Positions 16,208 to 24,031 of a stretch of DNA of 64,000 nt are shown here, piece by piece. The stretch is from Ga0077560 sp046330435 (lineage in GTDB: Bacteria > Actinomycetota > Thermoleophilia > Miltoncostaeales > Miltoncostaeaceae). Numbering within the stretch: the first letter of the stretch is position 1; every line of letters starts with the position of its first letter. Position numbers and translations under genes: made by a program. The stretch lies in assembly GCA_046330435.1 (NCBI GenBank), contig JAXLST010000007.1, forward strand, positions 357,063 through 421,062, read 5' to 3'. The notes beneath the pieces were generated by a model. The model saw only the letters and a list, made by a program, of their open reading frames with translations, made no database searches and was not told the origin of the DNA.

Positions 16208-17499
16208 GCGGGCACCGGCCCGGGCGGGGCCGGCGCCGGCACCGCCTCGGGTGCCGACTCCTCCAGCTGCACGGCGAACGCGGGCACCGGGTCCCGCAGC
16301 ACCCCGATGCGGGCGCCCATGCCCTCGGCCAGGGCGGCGGCGGTGAGCAGGTGCGGCGGCGGCGCGGCGTCGTCCGCCCACGACCCCTGCCCCAGCAGCA
16401 CCTCCACGTCCGCGCCGGGCGCGGCGCCGCGGTAGGCGACGGCCAGCTGCAGGTTCCCCCCGGAGCGCGTGCACACCAGCCGCGGCTCGCGGCCGCCCGT
16501 GGCCGCGACCTGGCGCAGCAGGTTGCCCAGCAGGTGGCGCAGCCCCTCGGGGTCGGTCCACGCCCGCTCGTCCTCGCAGTGCACCTCGGGGGCGCCCGAC
16601 GGTCCCCGCGCGCTGGCCGCCACCTCGTCCAGCACGGGGCGCAGGGCGGTGTCGGCGAAACGCTGGCCGGCGTGGTCGCCGGCGACGCGCAGCAGCACCT
16701 CGAGGTCGTCGAGGGTCGCCAGCGCGGAGCCGCCGTCGCCCCTGCGGATCACCTCGCGCAGCGAGACGATGGCGGCCTCGGCGGCCGCGACCCGCCGGGT
16801 TCGCAGGCGCCGCCGCTGGAGGGCGTCGAGCTCCTCGTGCACCTCGCGGCGCGGCCGGCGCGTGAGGCTCAGGTACAGCAGCACCACGCCCGCGGGGACC
16901 ACGAAGGCCACCACGAAGCTGGCCAGCAGGCCCAGGCGCCACAGGCTGTCGTCGTCGCTGGAGAGCAGCGCGAGCTGGGCGTCGCGCCGGCGCACCAGCT
17001 CCTGCCGGGCCCGGTCGAAGCTCGCGTCCAGGTCCGCCGTGGCGTTGCGTGCGCGTGCCGCGTCGCCCGCCTCGATGAGCCGGATGACCCGCTCGCCCTG
17101 GCCGGCGAACTCGCCCACCAGCTCCTGCGGCTGGTCCGCCCCCAGCGGGGACGCCGGGTCGGCGGCCTCCAGCGTGGAGCGGGTGTCGGAGAGGCCGCGC
17201 CGGGCGTCGATCACGGCGGTGCGGATGATGTCGCCGGAATCGGTCCTGTAGCGCTCGTCGACGCTCGCCAGGAAGGCGGCGAAGCCCACCTGCGAGCGCA
17301 CCACGGTGATGGCCCGCAGCGACTCGTTGACGGCGTGCAGGTCGCCGGCGTGGCGCACCACCGCACGGGACCGCGACCCGATGGAGAACACGGCAGCCGC
17401 GACCAGCACGATCACCACGCCGCAGGCCACGGCGACGGTGACCGCGCGGCGCCGCGCCCCGCGCACAGGCGGGCGCAACCGATGCGAGCCGGGTCTCAT
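16204..17499 (-). CDS. two-helix sensor with degenerate histidine-kinase-like core
   Basis: A 431-residue protein starting at ATG 17499. Layout: basic N-terminus, membrane helix about 20-40, an extracytoplasmic helical domain 41-185 (long amphipathic helices, four-helix-bundle sensor type), a second membrane helix about 188-212, a coiled coil 218-250 (RREVHEELDALQRRRLRTRR), then an ATPase-like region with an N-box-like 'LRHLLGNLLRQVAATGG' near 320-336. A phospho-accepting His in an H-E-x-x-P context and the G1/G2 glycine boxes are missing, so it looks like a pseudokinase or scaffold. Its stop overlaps the start of the giant secreted protein, so the two are likely co-expressed. Confidence 0.7.
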   Translation of the reverse strand: MRPGSHRLRPPVRGARRRAVTVAVACGVVIVLVAAAVFSIGSRSRAVVRHAGDLHAVNESLRAITVVRSQVGFAAFLASVDERYRTDSGDIIRTAVIDARRGLSDTRSTLEAADPASPLGADQPQELVGEFAGQGERVIRLIEAGDAARARNATADLDASFDRARQELVRRRDAQLALLSSDDDSLWRLGLLASFVVAFVVPAGVVLLYLSLTRRPRREVHEELDALQRRRLRTRRVAAAEAAIVSLREVIRRGDGGSALATLDDLEVLLRVAGDHAGQRFADTALRPVLDEVAASARGPSGAPEVHCEDERAWTDPEGLRHLLGNLLRQVAATGGREPRLVCTRSGGNLQLAVAYRGAAPGADVEVLLGQGSWADDAAPPPHLLTAAALAEGMGARIGVLRDPVPAFAVQLEESAPEAVPAPAPPGPVPA

Positions 17500-17576
17500 G
17501 CCCCCGCATTCGGCATCGGCATGCCGGATCTGAGCACCGGGGGCGGGTGTGCCCGGGGCGCCGGGCCGCGACCGGC

Positions 17577-19127
17577 TCAGGCGGCGGGCGGAAGCTGCGC
17601 GGAGGGGTCCGGCGGGGCGAGGCCCTCGGCCAGGGCGTACCCGGTGCGGCGGCGGCGCTTGGCGCGGTACATCGCCTCGTCGGCGCGCCGCAGGATCTCG
17701 TCGACCTCGAGCGACCCGTCGGCCCAGCCGATGCCGACGCTCGTGCCGATGGGCGCCCGGTGCTCGCCGACCGCGACGGGGCGGGACAGGGCGGCGCACA
17801 CGCGCTCCGCGACGATCACCGCGCCGCGCAGGTCGCTGATGTCGCCCAGCAGCAGCACGAACTCGTCACCGCCCAGGCGGGCGACGGTGTCGGTGGGCCG
17901 CGCCACCCGGGTGAGCCGCTGGGCGACCGCGATGAGGACGGCGTCGCCGGCGTCGTGGCCCAGGGTGTCGTTGACCTGCTTGAAGCCGTTGAGGTCGAGG
18001 TAGAGGAGGGCGAACGGCGGGCCGCCGGCGCGCCGGCGCTCCAGCGCGTGGGTGAGGCGGGTCATGAGCTGGGCGCGGTTCGCGAGGCCGGTGAGGGCGT
18101 CGTGCGCGGCCTCGTACGCGACCATCTGCGACCACCCGGCGAGCGAGGTGTACCGCAGGGCGTTGCCCCACGCCGCCGCCGCCTGCGTGCCCAGCAGGGC
18201 GAGGGCCTGCACGCCCGTGTCCCGGGGGTCCAGCTCCCGGTCCGTGAAGGCGCGGATCGCGGCGGCGCGGCCGTCCTGCTGCCACACCGGGATCACCACC
18301 CCGCCCGCGAACCCGGACAGGTGCAGCCACTGCAGCTCGTCGGCGGCGCCCGCGCCGGAGCCCACCAGCGCCGGCCGGTTCTCGGCGAGCGCCCGGTCGA
18401 GCGCCCGGTCGGCGCCCGGGTCGGGGGAGCGGCCCTCCCCGGCGGCGTGCGCGAGGCGCCACCTGCCGGATCCGTCCCGGCGGCACACGTCGACCCGCAT
18501 GAAGCCCAGGTCCAGGGCGGCAGCGGCCGCCTCCTCCAGCACCCGGCCGGGGTCGGCCGTCTCGGTGAGCGTGCGGGCGTGGGTCGCGACGCGCTCGAGC
18601 TCGTCGGCCCGCCGGCTGGCGGCCAGCAGGGTCTCGTGGGCGCGGTCCAGGTCGTCCCGCAGGCGGGCGGCGAGGTACCCGGTGGGGATCGCGACCGCGG
18701 CGGCGGCGGCGAGTTGCTGCAGGCCCAGCCGCAGGATCTCCGCCTCGTCGCCGTCGGACGACTTGGTGCCCACGCGCAGGCCGATGTAGGCGAGGCCCAG
18801 CGCGAGCCACACGGCACCGGCCAGCAGCGGGCCGGAGAGCACCGCGGCGTCCAGCACGGGCACCAGCAGCGCCACCCAGGCGAGCGGGGTGGCGTTCGGG
18901 TCCAGCATCAGCGCGGCGACGACGGCGAGCGAACCGTCCACCAGCAGCTGCAGGACCGTCGCGGCGACGTGTTCGCGGCGGGGCGGCCGCAGCGCGAGCA
19001 CCCCGTTCACGAGCACGTTCAGGCATGCCAGGACGCCCACCGCCAGGGCGGTGTCCCGGGGCACGACGACCGCCTCGCCGGACACCGATGATGCGATCAG
19101 TGCCAGGAAGACGGCGGACAGCACCAC
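17577..19127 (-). CDS. diguanylate cyclase with N-terminal membrane domain and GAF-like domain
   Basis: About 517 residues. The first 150 residues hold several hydrophobic segments, then a coiled linker (LRDDLDRAHETLLAASRRADELERV), a GAF-like sensor region (~180-340) and a C-terminal GGDEF domain. That domain has 'AHDALTGLANRAQL', 'YLDLNGFKQVNDTLGHDAGD', an intact RLGGDEF signature and 'RADEAMYRAKRR', so it should make cyclic di-GMP. The start is uncertain: GTG 19127 is used, but a purine-rich GGAGGG at 19167-19172 (minus strand) is compatible with a non-standard CTG at 19154. It heads a three-gene run with the sensor and the giant secreted protein. Confidence 0.88.
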   Translation of the reverse strand: MVLSAVFLALIASSVSGEAVVVPRDTALAVGVLACLNVLVNGVLALRPPRREHVAATVLQLLVDGSLAVVAALMLDPNATPLAWVALLVPVLDAAVLSGPLLAGAVWLALGLAYIGLRVGTKSSDGDEAEILRLGLQQLAAAAAVAIPTGYLAARLRDDLDRAHETLLAASRRADELERVATHARTLTETADPGRVLEEAAAAALDLGFMRVDVCRRDGSGRWRLAHAAGEGRSPDPGADRALDRALAENRPALVGSGAGAADELQWLHLSGFAGGVVIPVWQQDGRAAAIRAFTDRELDPRDTGVQALALLGTQAAAAWGNALRYTSLAGWSQMVAYEAAHDALTGLANRAQLMTRLTHALERRRAGGPPFALLYLDLNGFKQVNDTLGHDAGDAVLIAVAQRLTRVARPTDTVARLGGDEFVLLLGDISDLRGAVIVAERVCAALSRPVAVGEHRAPIGTSVGIGWADGSLEVDEILRRADEAMYRAKRRRRTGYALAEGLAPPDPSAQLPPAA

Positions 19128-19364
19128 CCGAACGACACGTAGGCCGCGCGTCAGCGCAGCCTCGCCCCCTCCGGCAGAACTCCGTTGGTTGTCTGCGTGT
19201 CCCCGCGTCCGGGGCCTCCGCTTGTCGCTCGTGGTGCCTACCGCGTGCGTATCGGCATGCCATGGGCGAAATCGACCGGCGCGCACGTCGCGGCGCCCCC
19301 GCGTGCGTACGGATCGCCGGTGCGGGGAAGAGGGAGGCACGTCCACGATCCAGGGGGAACTGAC

Positions 19365-19802
19365 ATGCGAGCACGCCGAGCCGCGGCAGGGCTGATGGCC
19401 GTCGCCGCACTGGGCATCGCCGCCGCGGGCTGCGGGGGCAGCGACTCGGGGGACTCCGGCGCGCCGGCCGCCAGCACCGCCGCCACCCAGGCGCCGCTCA
19501 CCGACACGGCGACCGCGCCGTCGGGCGGCGGGACCTCGACCGCGGCGCCGTCCGGCGGCTCGGGCGACGCGACCGCCGGGAAGGCCGTCTTCACCGCCAA
19601 CTGCGCCGGGTGCCACACGCTGTCCGACGCCGGCGCCTCCGGCCAGGTGGGCCCCAACCTCGACGATCTCAAGCCCGACGAGGCGACGGTGAAGACCACC
19701 GTGACCAACGGGCGCGGTGTGATGCCGTCGTTCAAGGGGACCCTCAGCGACCAGCAGATCGCGGACGTCGCCGCCTACGTCTCCTCGGAGGCGGGCGGCT
19801 GA
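19365..19802 (+). CDS. mono-haem cytochrome c lipoprotein (copy 1)
   Basis: A 145-residue protein. A lipoprotein signal peptide with lipobox ends at Cys23 (LGIAAAGC), followed by a low-complexity Ser/Thr/Ala/Gly linker (24-70) and a class I cytochrome c domain. Haem attachment is CAGCH at 80-84 and the likely distal ligand is Met120 in 'GVMPSFKG'. 'DQQIADVAAYVS' is the usual C-terminal helix. It should sit on the outer face of the membrane and shuttle electrons. The start at 19365 is supported by AGGGGGAAC upstream. A near-identical second copy follows 116 bp downstream. Confidence 0.92.
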   Translation: MRARRAAAGLMAVAALGIAAAGCGGSDSGDSGAPAASTAATQAPLTDTATAPSGGGTSTAAPSGGSGDATAGKAVFTANCAGCHTLSDAGASGQVGPNLDDLKPDEATVKTTVTNGRGVMPSFKGTLSDQQIADVAAYVSSEAGG

Positions 19803-19918
19803 TCCACGCGCGTGCGGGGACGGGGTCCCCGTCCCGCGGCGCGATCCAGAATTTCGCGATTGCGGATCGGCGTCCGGTTGTGGGAGAACCGGACCGTCCG
19901 CGAACGAGGGGGATGGAC

Positions 19919-20318
19919 ATGCAGGCACGACGCCGCGGCCGCGCTCATGGCGGTGGCCGCGCGGGATCGCCGCCGCGGATGCGGCGGCGACTCCGCCGAT
20001 TCCGGGACGCCCGCGGCGCCCACCACCACCGCCGCCGCCCCTGCCACGACCGCCGCGACGGCGCCGTCCGGGGGCGCGGGCGACGCGGCCGCCGGCAAGG
20101 CGGTCTTCACCGCGAACTGCTCCGGCTGCCACACGCTCGCCGATGCCGGCGCGACGGGCCAGGTGGGTCCGAACCTGGACGACCTCACGCCCGACGAGGC
20201 GACCGTCCAGCGGCAGGTGATCAACGGCGGCGGCCCCATGCCCGCCTTCCAGGGCAAGCTCACCGACCAGCAGATCGCCGACGTCGCGGCATACGTGTCG
20301 TCGGCCGCCGGGGGCTGA
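19919..20318 (+). pseudogene. mono-haem cytochrome c (copy 2), signal-peptide region out of frame
   Basis: The cytochrome domain is intact: CSGCH, 'GATGQVGPNLDDLTPDEATV', 'GPMPAFQGKLTDQQIADVAAYV'. It closely matches copy 1. Upstream, the expected start ATG at 19919 (MQARR...) is in a different frame from the domain. Aligned with copy 1, bases are missing near 19934, 19960 and 19979, so the lipobox segment reads RDRRRGCGG instead of a hydrophobic LGIAAAGC. An in-frame GTG at 19812 exists, but it would give a protein with no signal peptide. Either a sequencing problem or a decayed duplicate that can no longer be exported. Confidence 0.7.
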
Positions 20319-20319
20319 T

Positions 20320-20341
20320 CCCCGCCCGGCGCGGTGCGGGG
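20320..20341. terminator. bidirectional hairpin between convergent genes
   Basis: CCCCGC at 20320-20325 pairs with GCGGGG at 20336-20341 in the 24-bp gap between the cytochrome c and DUF3037 genes, which face each other. Confidence 0.45.
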
Positions 20342-20342
20342 C

Positions 20343-20738
20343 TCAGGACGGGCCCCGCACCACCAACCGTGTGAACAGGCGGTCCAGGGTCGCCGCGGGG
20401 TCGGCGCAGACGCCGGTGTGGATGTCGGACGGCTGCACGATGGTGCTCGCCGGCGCGGTGAGCCAATGGAAGCGCCGGTGCATGTCCATGCGGGCGATGG
20501 GCCCGGCGCCGGGATCACCGGCCGCGACGCGGGCCAGGCCCTCCAGCTGGCGCGCCAGGGGCTCGGGGTCGCAGCCCGGCGCCATCGCGGCCAGCACCGC
20601 GCGGTCGAGCGCCACGCGCGCGCCCAGGAACTCCCGGGTGCGGGCGAACAGCACCACCCCGGCGTTGAAGCGCTCCCCGCGCTCCACGTCGGGCACCACC
20701 CGCCACACGGCGTACTGGAAGGGGTCACCCGCGCCCAC
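20343..20738 (-). CDS. DUF3037 protein
   Basis: A 131-residue protein starting at GTG 20738, with GGAGGAGG just upstream. The start 'DPFQYAVWRVVPDVERGERFNAGV' and 'VLFARTREFLGARVALD' are characteristic of DUF3037, a family of unknown function that is repeatedly found beside HipA-like kinase proteins. Its first 14 bases overlap the end of that kinase gene, so the two are translated together. A longer upstream frame would add a non-conserved basic leader and is rejected. Confidence 0.8.
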   Translation of the reverse strand: MGAGDPFQYAVWRVVPDVERGERFNAGVVLFARTREFLGARVALDRAVLAAMAPGCDPEPLARQLEGLARVAAGDPGAGPIARMDMHRRFHWLTAPASTIVQPSDIHTGVCADPAATLDRLFTRLVVRGPS

Positions 20739-21480
20739 GGGCCTCCTCCGCCGCCTCGGCGAACCGGCGCGGCCCGGCGAGGCGCCGCCGCAGGAACTCC
20801 GCGTACTCGTCCCGCAGGGCGTCGTCCTCCAGCCATCCACCCGGGATCAGGGAGACGACCTCCGCCAGGTCATCGGGGCCAAGGCGCCCCGCCAGGCGGG
20901 CGTCGGCCTCCATGACGGACCCGGCGTCCGGCAGCAGCACGTGGTCGCCCGGCAGCGGCAGCACCCGGTCCCACGCCGCGGCGATGTGCGGGTCGGCGTG
21001 ATGCGGGTACAGGGCCGCGCCGTGGTCGATGAGGTGGTGCCGGCCGTGCCACACCAGCAGGTTCGGGTTCCGGGCGGTGCGGTCCACGTTGAGCATGAGC
21101 GCGTCGAACCACACGACGTCCGCGGCGAACGCGGGGTCCGGCGGGTTCCCCGCCGCCGGGTCGTACGCCAGGGCGCCGGGCAGGAAGTCCATCCCCAGGT
21201 TGAGGCCCACGCTGGCCCGCAGCAGGTCCTGGATCTCGGGGTCGGGCTCGGCGAGGCCGAGCTCGGGCGGCACCTCCACGTACACCAGCTCGGGCACGGG
21301 CAGGCCCAGCCGCCGGGCGGCCTCGCCCGCCACGACCTCGGCCACCAGCACCCGCGGGCCCTGCCCGGCGCCGCGGAACTTGAGCACGTAGAGGCCGTCG
21401 TCGTCGCCCTCCACAAGGGCGGGCAAAGAGCCGCCCTCGCGCAGGGGCTCGACGTAGCGGGTGGCCAGCACGGTCCGCAT
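20725..21480 (-). CDS. HipA-like kinase-domain protein
   Basis: A 251-residue protein starting at ATG 21480, with a TACGCT -10 element (21488-21493) 7 nt before it. 'LYVLKFRGAGQGPRVLVAEVVAGEAARRLGLPVPE' gives the nucleotide-binding Lys and following helix. 'DALMLNVDRTARNPNLLVWH' has the HipA-type D-x-x-x-x-N catalytic loop, and 'HLIDHGAALYPHH' has the metal-binding Asp in IDHG. This matches the short HipA-like family and lacks the N-terminal HipA subdomain and any HipB antitoxin. The partner DUF3037 gene follows. The target is unknown, so calling it a toxin would be speculative. Confidence 0.78.
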   Translation of the reverse strand: MRTVLATRYVEPLREGGSLPALVEGDDDGLYVLKFRGAGQGPRVLVAEVVAGEAARRLGLPVPELVYVEVPPELGLAEPDPEIQDLLRASVGLNLGMDFLPGALAYDPAAGNPPDPAFAADVVWFDALMLNVDRTARNPNLLVWHGRHHLIDHGAALYPHHADPHIAAAWDRVLPLPGDHVLLPDAGSVMEADARLAGRLGPDDLAEVVSLIPGGWLEDDALRDEYAEFLRRRLAGPRRFAEAAEEARGRG

Positions 21481-21487
21481 CCGCCGG

Positions 21488-21493
21488 AGCGTA
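21488..21493 (-). promoter_or_regulatory. -10 element of the HipA-like gene (divergent with PNP)
   Basis: TACGCT on the minus strand, 7 nt before ATG 21480. The PNP promoter element lies 18 bp away on the other strand, so both genes share a 44-bp divergent control region. Confidence 0.5.
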
Positions 21494-21511
21494 TCCGCCC
21501 GTGCGGGCTGC

Positions 21512-21517
21512 CATAGT
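21512..21517 (+). promoter_or_regulatory. -10 element of the purine nucleoside phosphorylase gene (leaderless)
   Basis: CATAGT ending 7 nt before ATG 21525. It has the same placement as the other TAnnnT boxes in this window. Confidence 0.45.
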
Positions 21518-21524
21518 CCGCCCC

Positions 21525-22340
21525 ATGTCCGACGATCCGTACGCACGCGCCGCCGCCGCCGGGGCGGCCATCCGCGACCGCCTGGGGGAGCACCGCGCCG
21601 TCCTGGTGCTGGGCTCCGGCTGGGCCCAGGTCGCCGAACTGCTGGGCGAGGTCCGCGGCGGCCTGCCGATGCACGAGCTGCCGGGCTTCCCGGCGCCCGT
21701 GGTGCAGGGGCACTCCGGGATGGCCCACTCGGTCGACGTGGACGGCACCGGCGTGCTGGTGCTCGCCGGGCGCTCGCACCTGTACGAGGAGCACCCCGTC
21801 GCCACGGTGGTGCACGGCGTGCGCGCCGCGGTGCTCGCCGGCTGCGGGGTCGTGATGCTCACGAACGCCGCCGGCTCCCTCGTGGAGGCCAACGGCCCGG
21901 GCACGCCCGTGCTCATCCGGGACCAGCTCAACCTCACCGGCGCCAACCCCATGACCGGTGCGGAGCCGCCCGCCGGGTACCCGGGCCGGTTCTCCGACCT
22001 CACCGACCTCTACAGCCCCCGCCTGCGGGCCGCCGCGCACGCGGCGTTCCCCGGGCTGGCCGAGGGGGTCTACGCGGGGATGCTGGGCGGCAGCTACGAG
22101 ACGCCCGCCGAGATCCACATGCTGCGGGCCCTGGGCGCGGACCTGGTGGGGATGTCCACGGTGCTCGAGGCGATCGCCGCGCGCCACCTGGGCGCCGAGG
22201 TGTTCGGTGTGTCGCTGGTCACCAACCTGGCGGCCGGCCTGTCGGCCACGGCCCTGGACCACGGCGAGGTGCTCGCCACCGGCAAGGCGTCCGTGGGGCG
22301 CCTGGCCGAGCTGCTGCGCGCCGTGACCGCCGCGATCTGA
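21525..22340 (+). CDS. punA: purine nucleoside phosphorylase
   Basis: A 271-residue protein of the trimeric PNP/MTAP type that splits purine (deoxy)ribonucleosides with phosphate. Visible signatures: 'VLVLGSGWAQVAELL' (phosphate loop), 'VVQGHSGMAHSV', 'AGRSHLYEEH', 'MLTNAAGSLVEANGPG' (base site), and 'GVYAGMLGGSYETPAEI...LRALGADLVGMSTVLEAI', which contains the E-T-P-A-E-I and G-M-S-T residues that bind ribose and phosphate. Length is normal for the family. First gene of the salvage operon; its stop overlaps the start of the phosphosugar mutase gene (TGATG). Confidence 0.93.
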   Translation: MSDDPYARAAAAGAAIRDRLGEHRAVLVLGSGWAQVAELLGEVRGGLPMHELPGFPAPVVQGHSGMAHSVDVDGTGVLVLAGRSHLYEEHPVATVVHGVRAAVLAGCGVVMLTNAAGSLVEANGPGTPVLIRDQLNLTGANPMTGAEPPAGYPGRFSDLTDLYSPRLRAAAHAAFPGLAEGVYAGMLGGSYETPAEIHMLRALGADLVGMSTVLEAIAARHLGAEVFGVSLVTNLAAGLSATALDHGEVLATGKASVGRLAELLRAVTAAI

Positions 22341-23992
22341 TGCCCGGCGCCGCGGCCCCGGCCCGGGACTGGATCGCCCGGGACCCCGACCCGGAGACCC
22401 GGGCCGAGCTGGAGGCGCTGCTGGCCGCCGGCGACGAGGCGGAGCTGGCGGCCCGGTTCGCCGGCCGCCTGGCGTTCGGCACCGCCGGCCTGCGTGGCCG
22501 CATGGGCGCCGGGCCCATGCGCATGAACCGCCTGGTGGTGCGCCAGTCGGCGGCCGGAATCGCCCGGTACCTGCGCGACCACGTCCCGGACGCCTCCGGG
22601 CGCGGGGTCGTCGTCGCCCACGACGCCCGCCACCGTTCCGCGGCCTTCGCCGCCGACTGCGCTGAGGTCCTCGCCGGCCACGGCATCCCGGTGGTCCTGT
22701 CCGACGGGCCGCAGCCCACGCCGGTGGGGGTGTTCGCGATCCGCCACCTGGGCGCCGCGGCGGGCATCGTGGTGACCGCCAGCCACAACCCGCCCGCCGA
22801 CAACGGCATGAAGCTCTACATGGGCGACGGGGCGCAGATCGTGCCGCCCGTGGACGGCCTGGTGGCCGCCGCCATCGACGCGGTCGCCGATGACGGGGTC
22901 ATCGTGCCGGACGGCGTCGCGCCCGCCCCGGTCACGCCGCTGCCCGGGGCCGTGGTCGATGCGTACCGGGCGGCCGTGCTTGGCCGGGTCCCCCCGCCGG
23001 CGGCGCCCATCCGCATCGCCACCACCGCGATGCACGGGGTGGGCGGCGCGCCCCTGGCCGGCCTGCTGGCCGCCGCGGGCCACGACGAGGTGTTCCCGGT
23101 GGCCGCCCAGGAGGCGCCCGACCCGGACTTCCCGACCGTCACCTTCCCGAACCCCGAGGAGCCGGGCGCCACCGGGCTGCTCGCCGAGCGGATGCTGGAG
23201 GCCGGGGCGCAGCTGGGCCTGGCCGTGGACCCCGACGCCGACCGCGTGGCGGTGCTGGTGCGGACCCGGGACGGCGCGCCGCTGCAGCTCACCGGCGACG
23301 ACGTCGGGGCGCTGCTCGGGGAGTGGCTGCTGGCGGAGGTCACCTCCGGGCCGCGACGGCTGGTGGTGTGCAGCGTGGTGTCCAGCTCCCTGCTGGGGCG
23401 CATCGCCGAGGCCCACGGGGCGGAGTTCGCCCAGACGCTGACCGGGTTCAAGTGGCTCTCCCGGCCCGCGATGGAGGACCCGTCGCTGGTGCAGGTGCTG
23501 GCCTACGAGGAGGCCATCGGCTACGCCATCGGCCCCGACGTGCGGGACAAGGACGGCCTGTCGGCCGCCGTCGCGGTGGCGTCCATGGCCGCGGCCGCGC
23601 ACGCCGCCGGGGCGACGCTGCTGGACCGCCTGGACGACCTGCACCGCCGCCACGGCGCGCACGTGACCGACAACTTCTCGCTGCGCGACGAGTCCCCGGA
23701 CGGCGCCGCCCGGCGCGCCGCGCTGGTGGGCCGGCTCATCGCCGCCCCGCCCTCGGAGCTGGGCGGCGCCGCGGTGACCGGTGTCGACGCCCCGGCGGCC
23801 GACGTGCTGCGGATCCGCCTGGACGGCGGCTCCCGTGTGGTGGTGCGGCCCAGCGGCACCGAGCCCAAGCTCAAGTGCTACTGCGAGGCGGTGGAGCCGG
23901 CGCCGGACGGCGACGTCCACGCCGCCCGTGCGCGGGCCAGGGGCCGCCTGACGGGCATCCGGGCGTCGCTCACGCCGCTGTTGCTGGGCTGA
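22340..23992 (+). CDS. phosphohexomutase-family enzyme (phosphopentomutase/phosphoglucomutase type)
   Basis: A 550-residue alpha-D-phosphohexomutase. Catalytic serine loop 'TASHNPPADNG' (Ser148), metal loop 'DPDADRVAV', sugar-recognition loop 'EEAIGYAIG', and phosphate-binding 'RPSGTEPKLK' are all intact. 'LAFGTAGLRGRMGAG' near residue 45 is typical of the PgcA/Pgm2 subgroup, which includes enzymes acting on (deoxy)ribose-1-phosphate. Directly after PNP and before deoC, its likely role is pentose-1-phosphate to pentose-5-phosphate conversion, in place of DeoB. That substrate assignment is inference from context. Confidence 0.88.
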   Translation: MPGAAAPARDWIARDPDPETRAELEALLAAGDEAELAARFAGRLAFGTAGLRGRMGAGPMRMNRLVVRQSAAGIARYLRDHVPDASGRGVVVAHDARHRSAAFAADCAEVLAGHGIPVVLSDGPQPTPVGVFAIRHLGAAAGIVVTASHNPPADNGMKLYMGDGAQIVPPVDGLVAAAIDAVADDGVIVPDGVAPAPVTPLPGAVVDAYRAAVLGRVPPPAAPIRIATTAMHGVGGAPLAGLLAAAGHDEVFPVAAQEAPDPDFPTVTFPNPEEPGATGLLAERMLEAGAQLGLAVDPDADRVAVLVRTRDGAPLQLTGDDVGALLGEWLLAEVTSGPRRLVVCSVVSSSLLGRIAEAHGAEFAQTLTGFKWLSRPAMEDPSLVQVLAYEEAIGYAIGPDVRDKDGLSAAVAVASMAAAAHAAGATLLDRLDDLHRRHGAHVTDNFSLRDESPDGAARRAALVGRLIAAPPSELGGAAVTGVDAPAADVLRIRLDGGSRVVVRPSGTEPKLKCYCEAVEPAPDGDVHAARARARGRLTGIRASLTPLLLG

Positions 23993-24019
23993 GACGGTGC
24001 CCGGCGGCCGGAGGCGTGC

Positions 24020-24025
24020 CACACT
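24020..24025 (+). promoter_or_regulatory. -10 element candidate for deoC (leaderless)
   Basis: CACACT ending 6 nt before the GTG start at 24032. It suggests that deoC can also be transcribed from its own promoter inside the cluster. Confidence 0.4.
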
Positions 24026-24031
24026 TCCCGG

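Noticed and set aside
20725..21480. HipA-like gene considered as a HipAB toxin-antitoxin system
   Set aside because: No HipB homologue and no HipA N-terminal subdomain; the partner is DUF3037.
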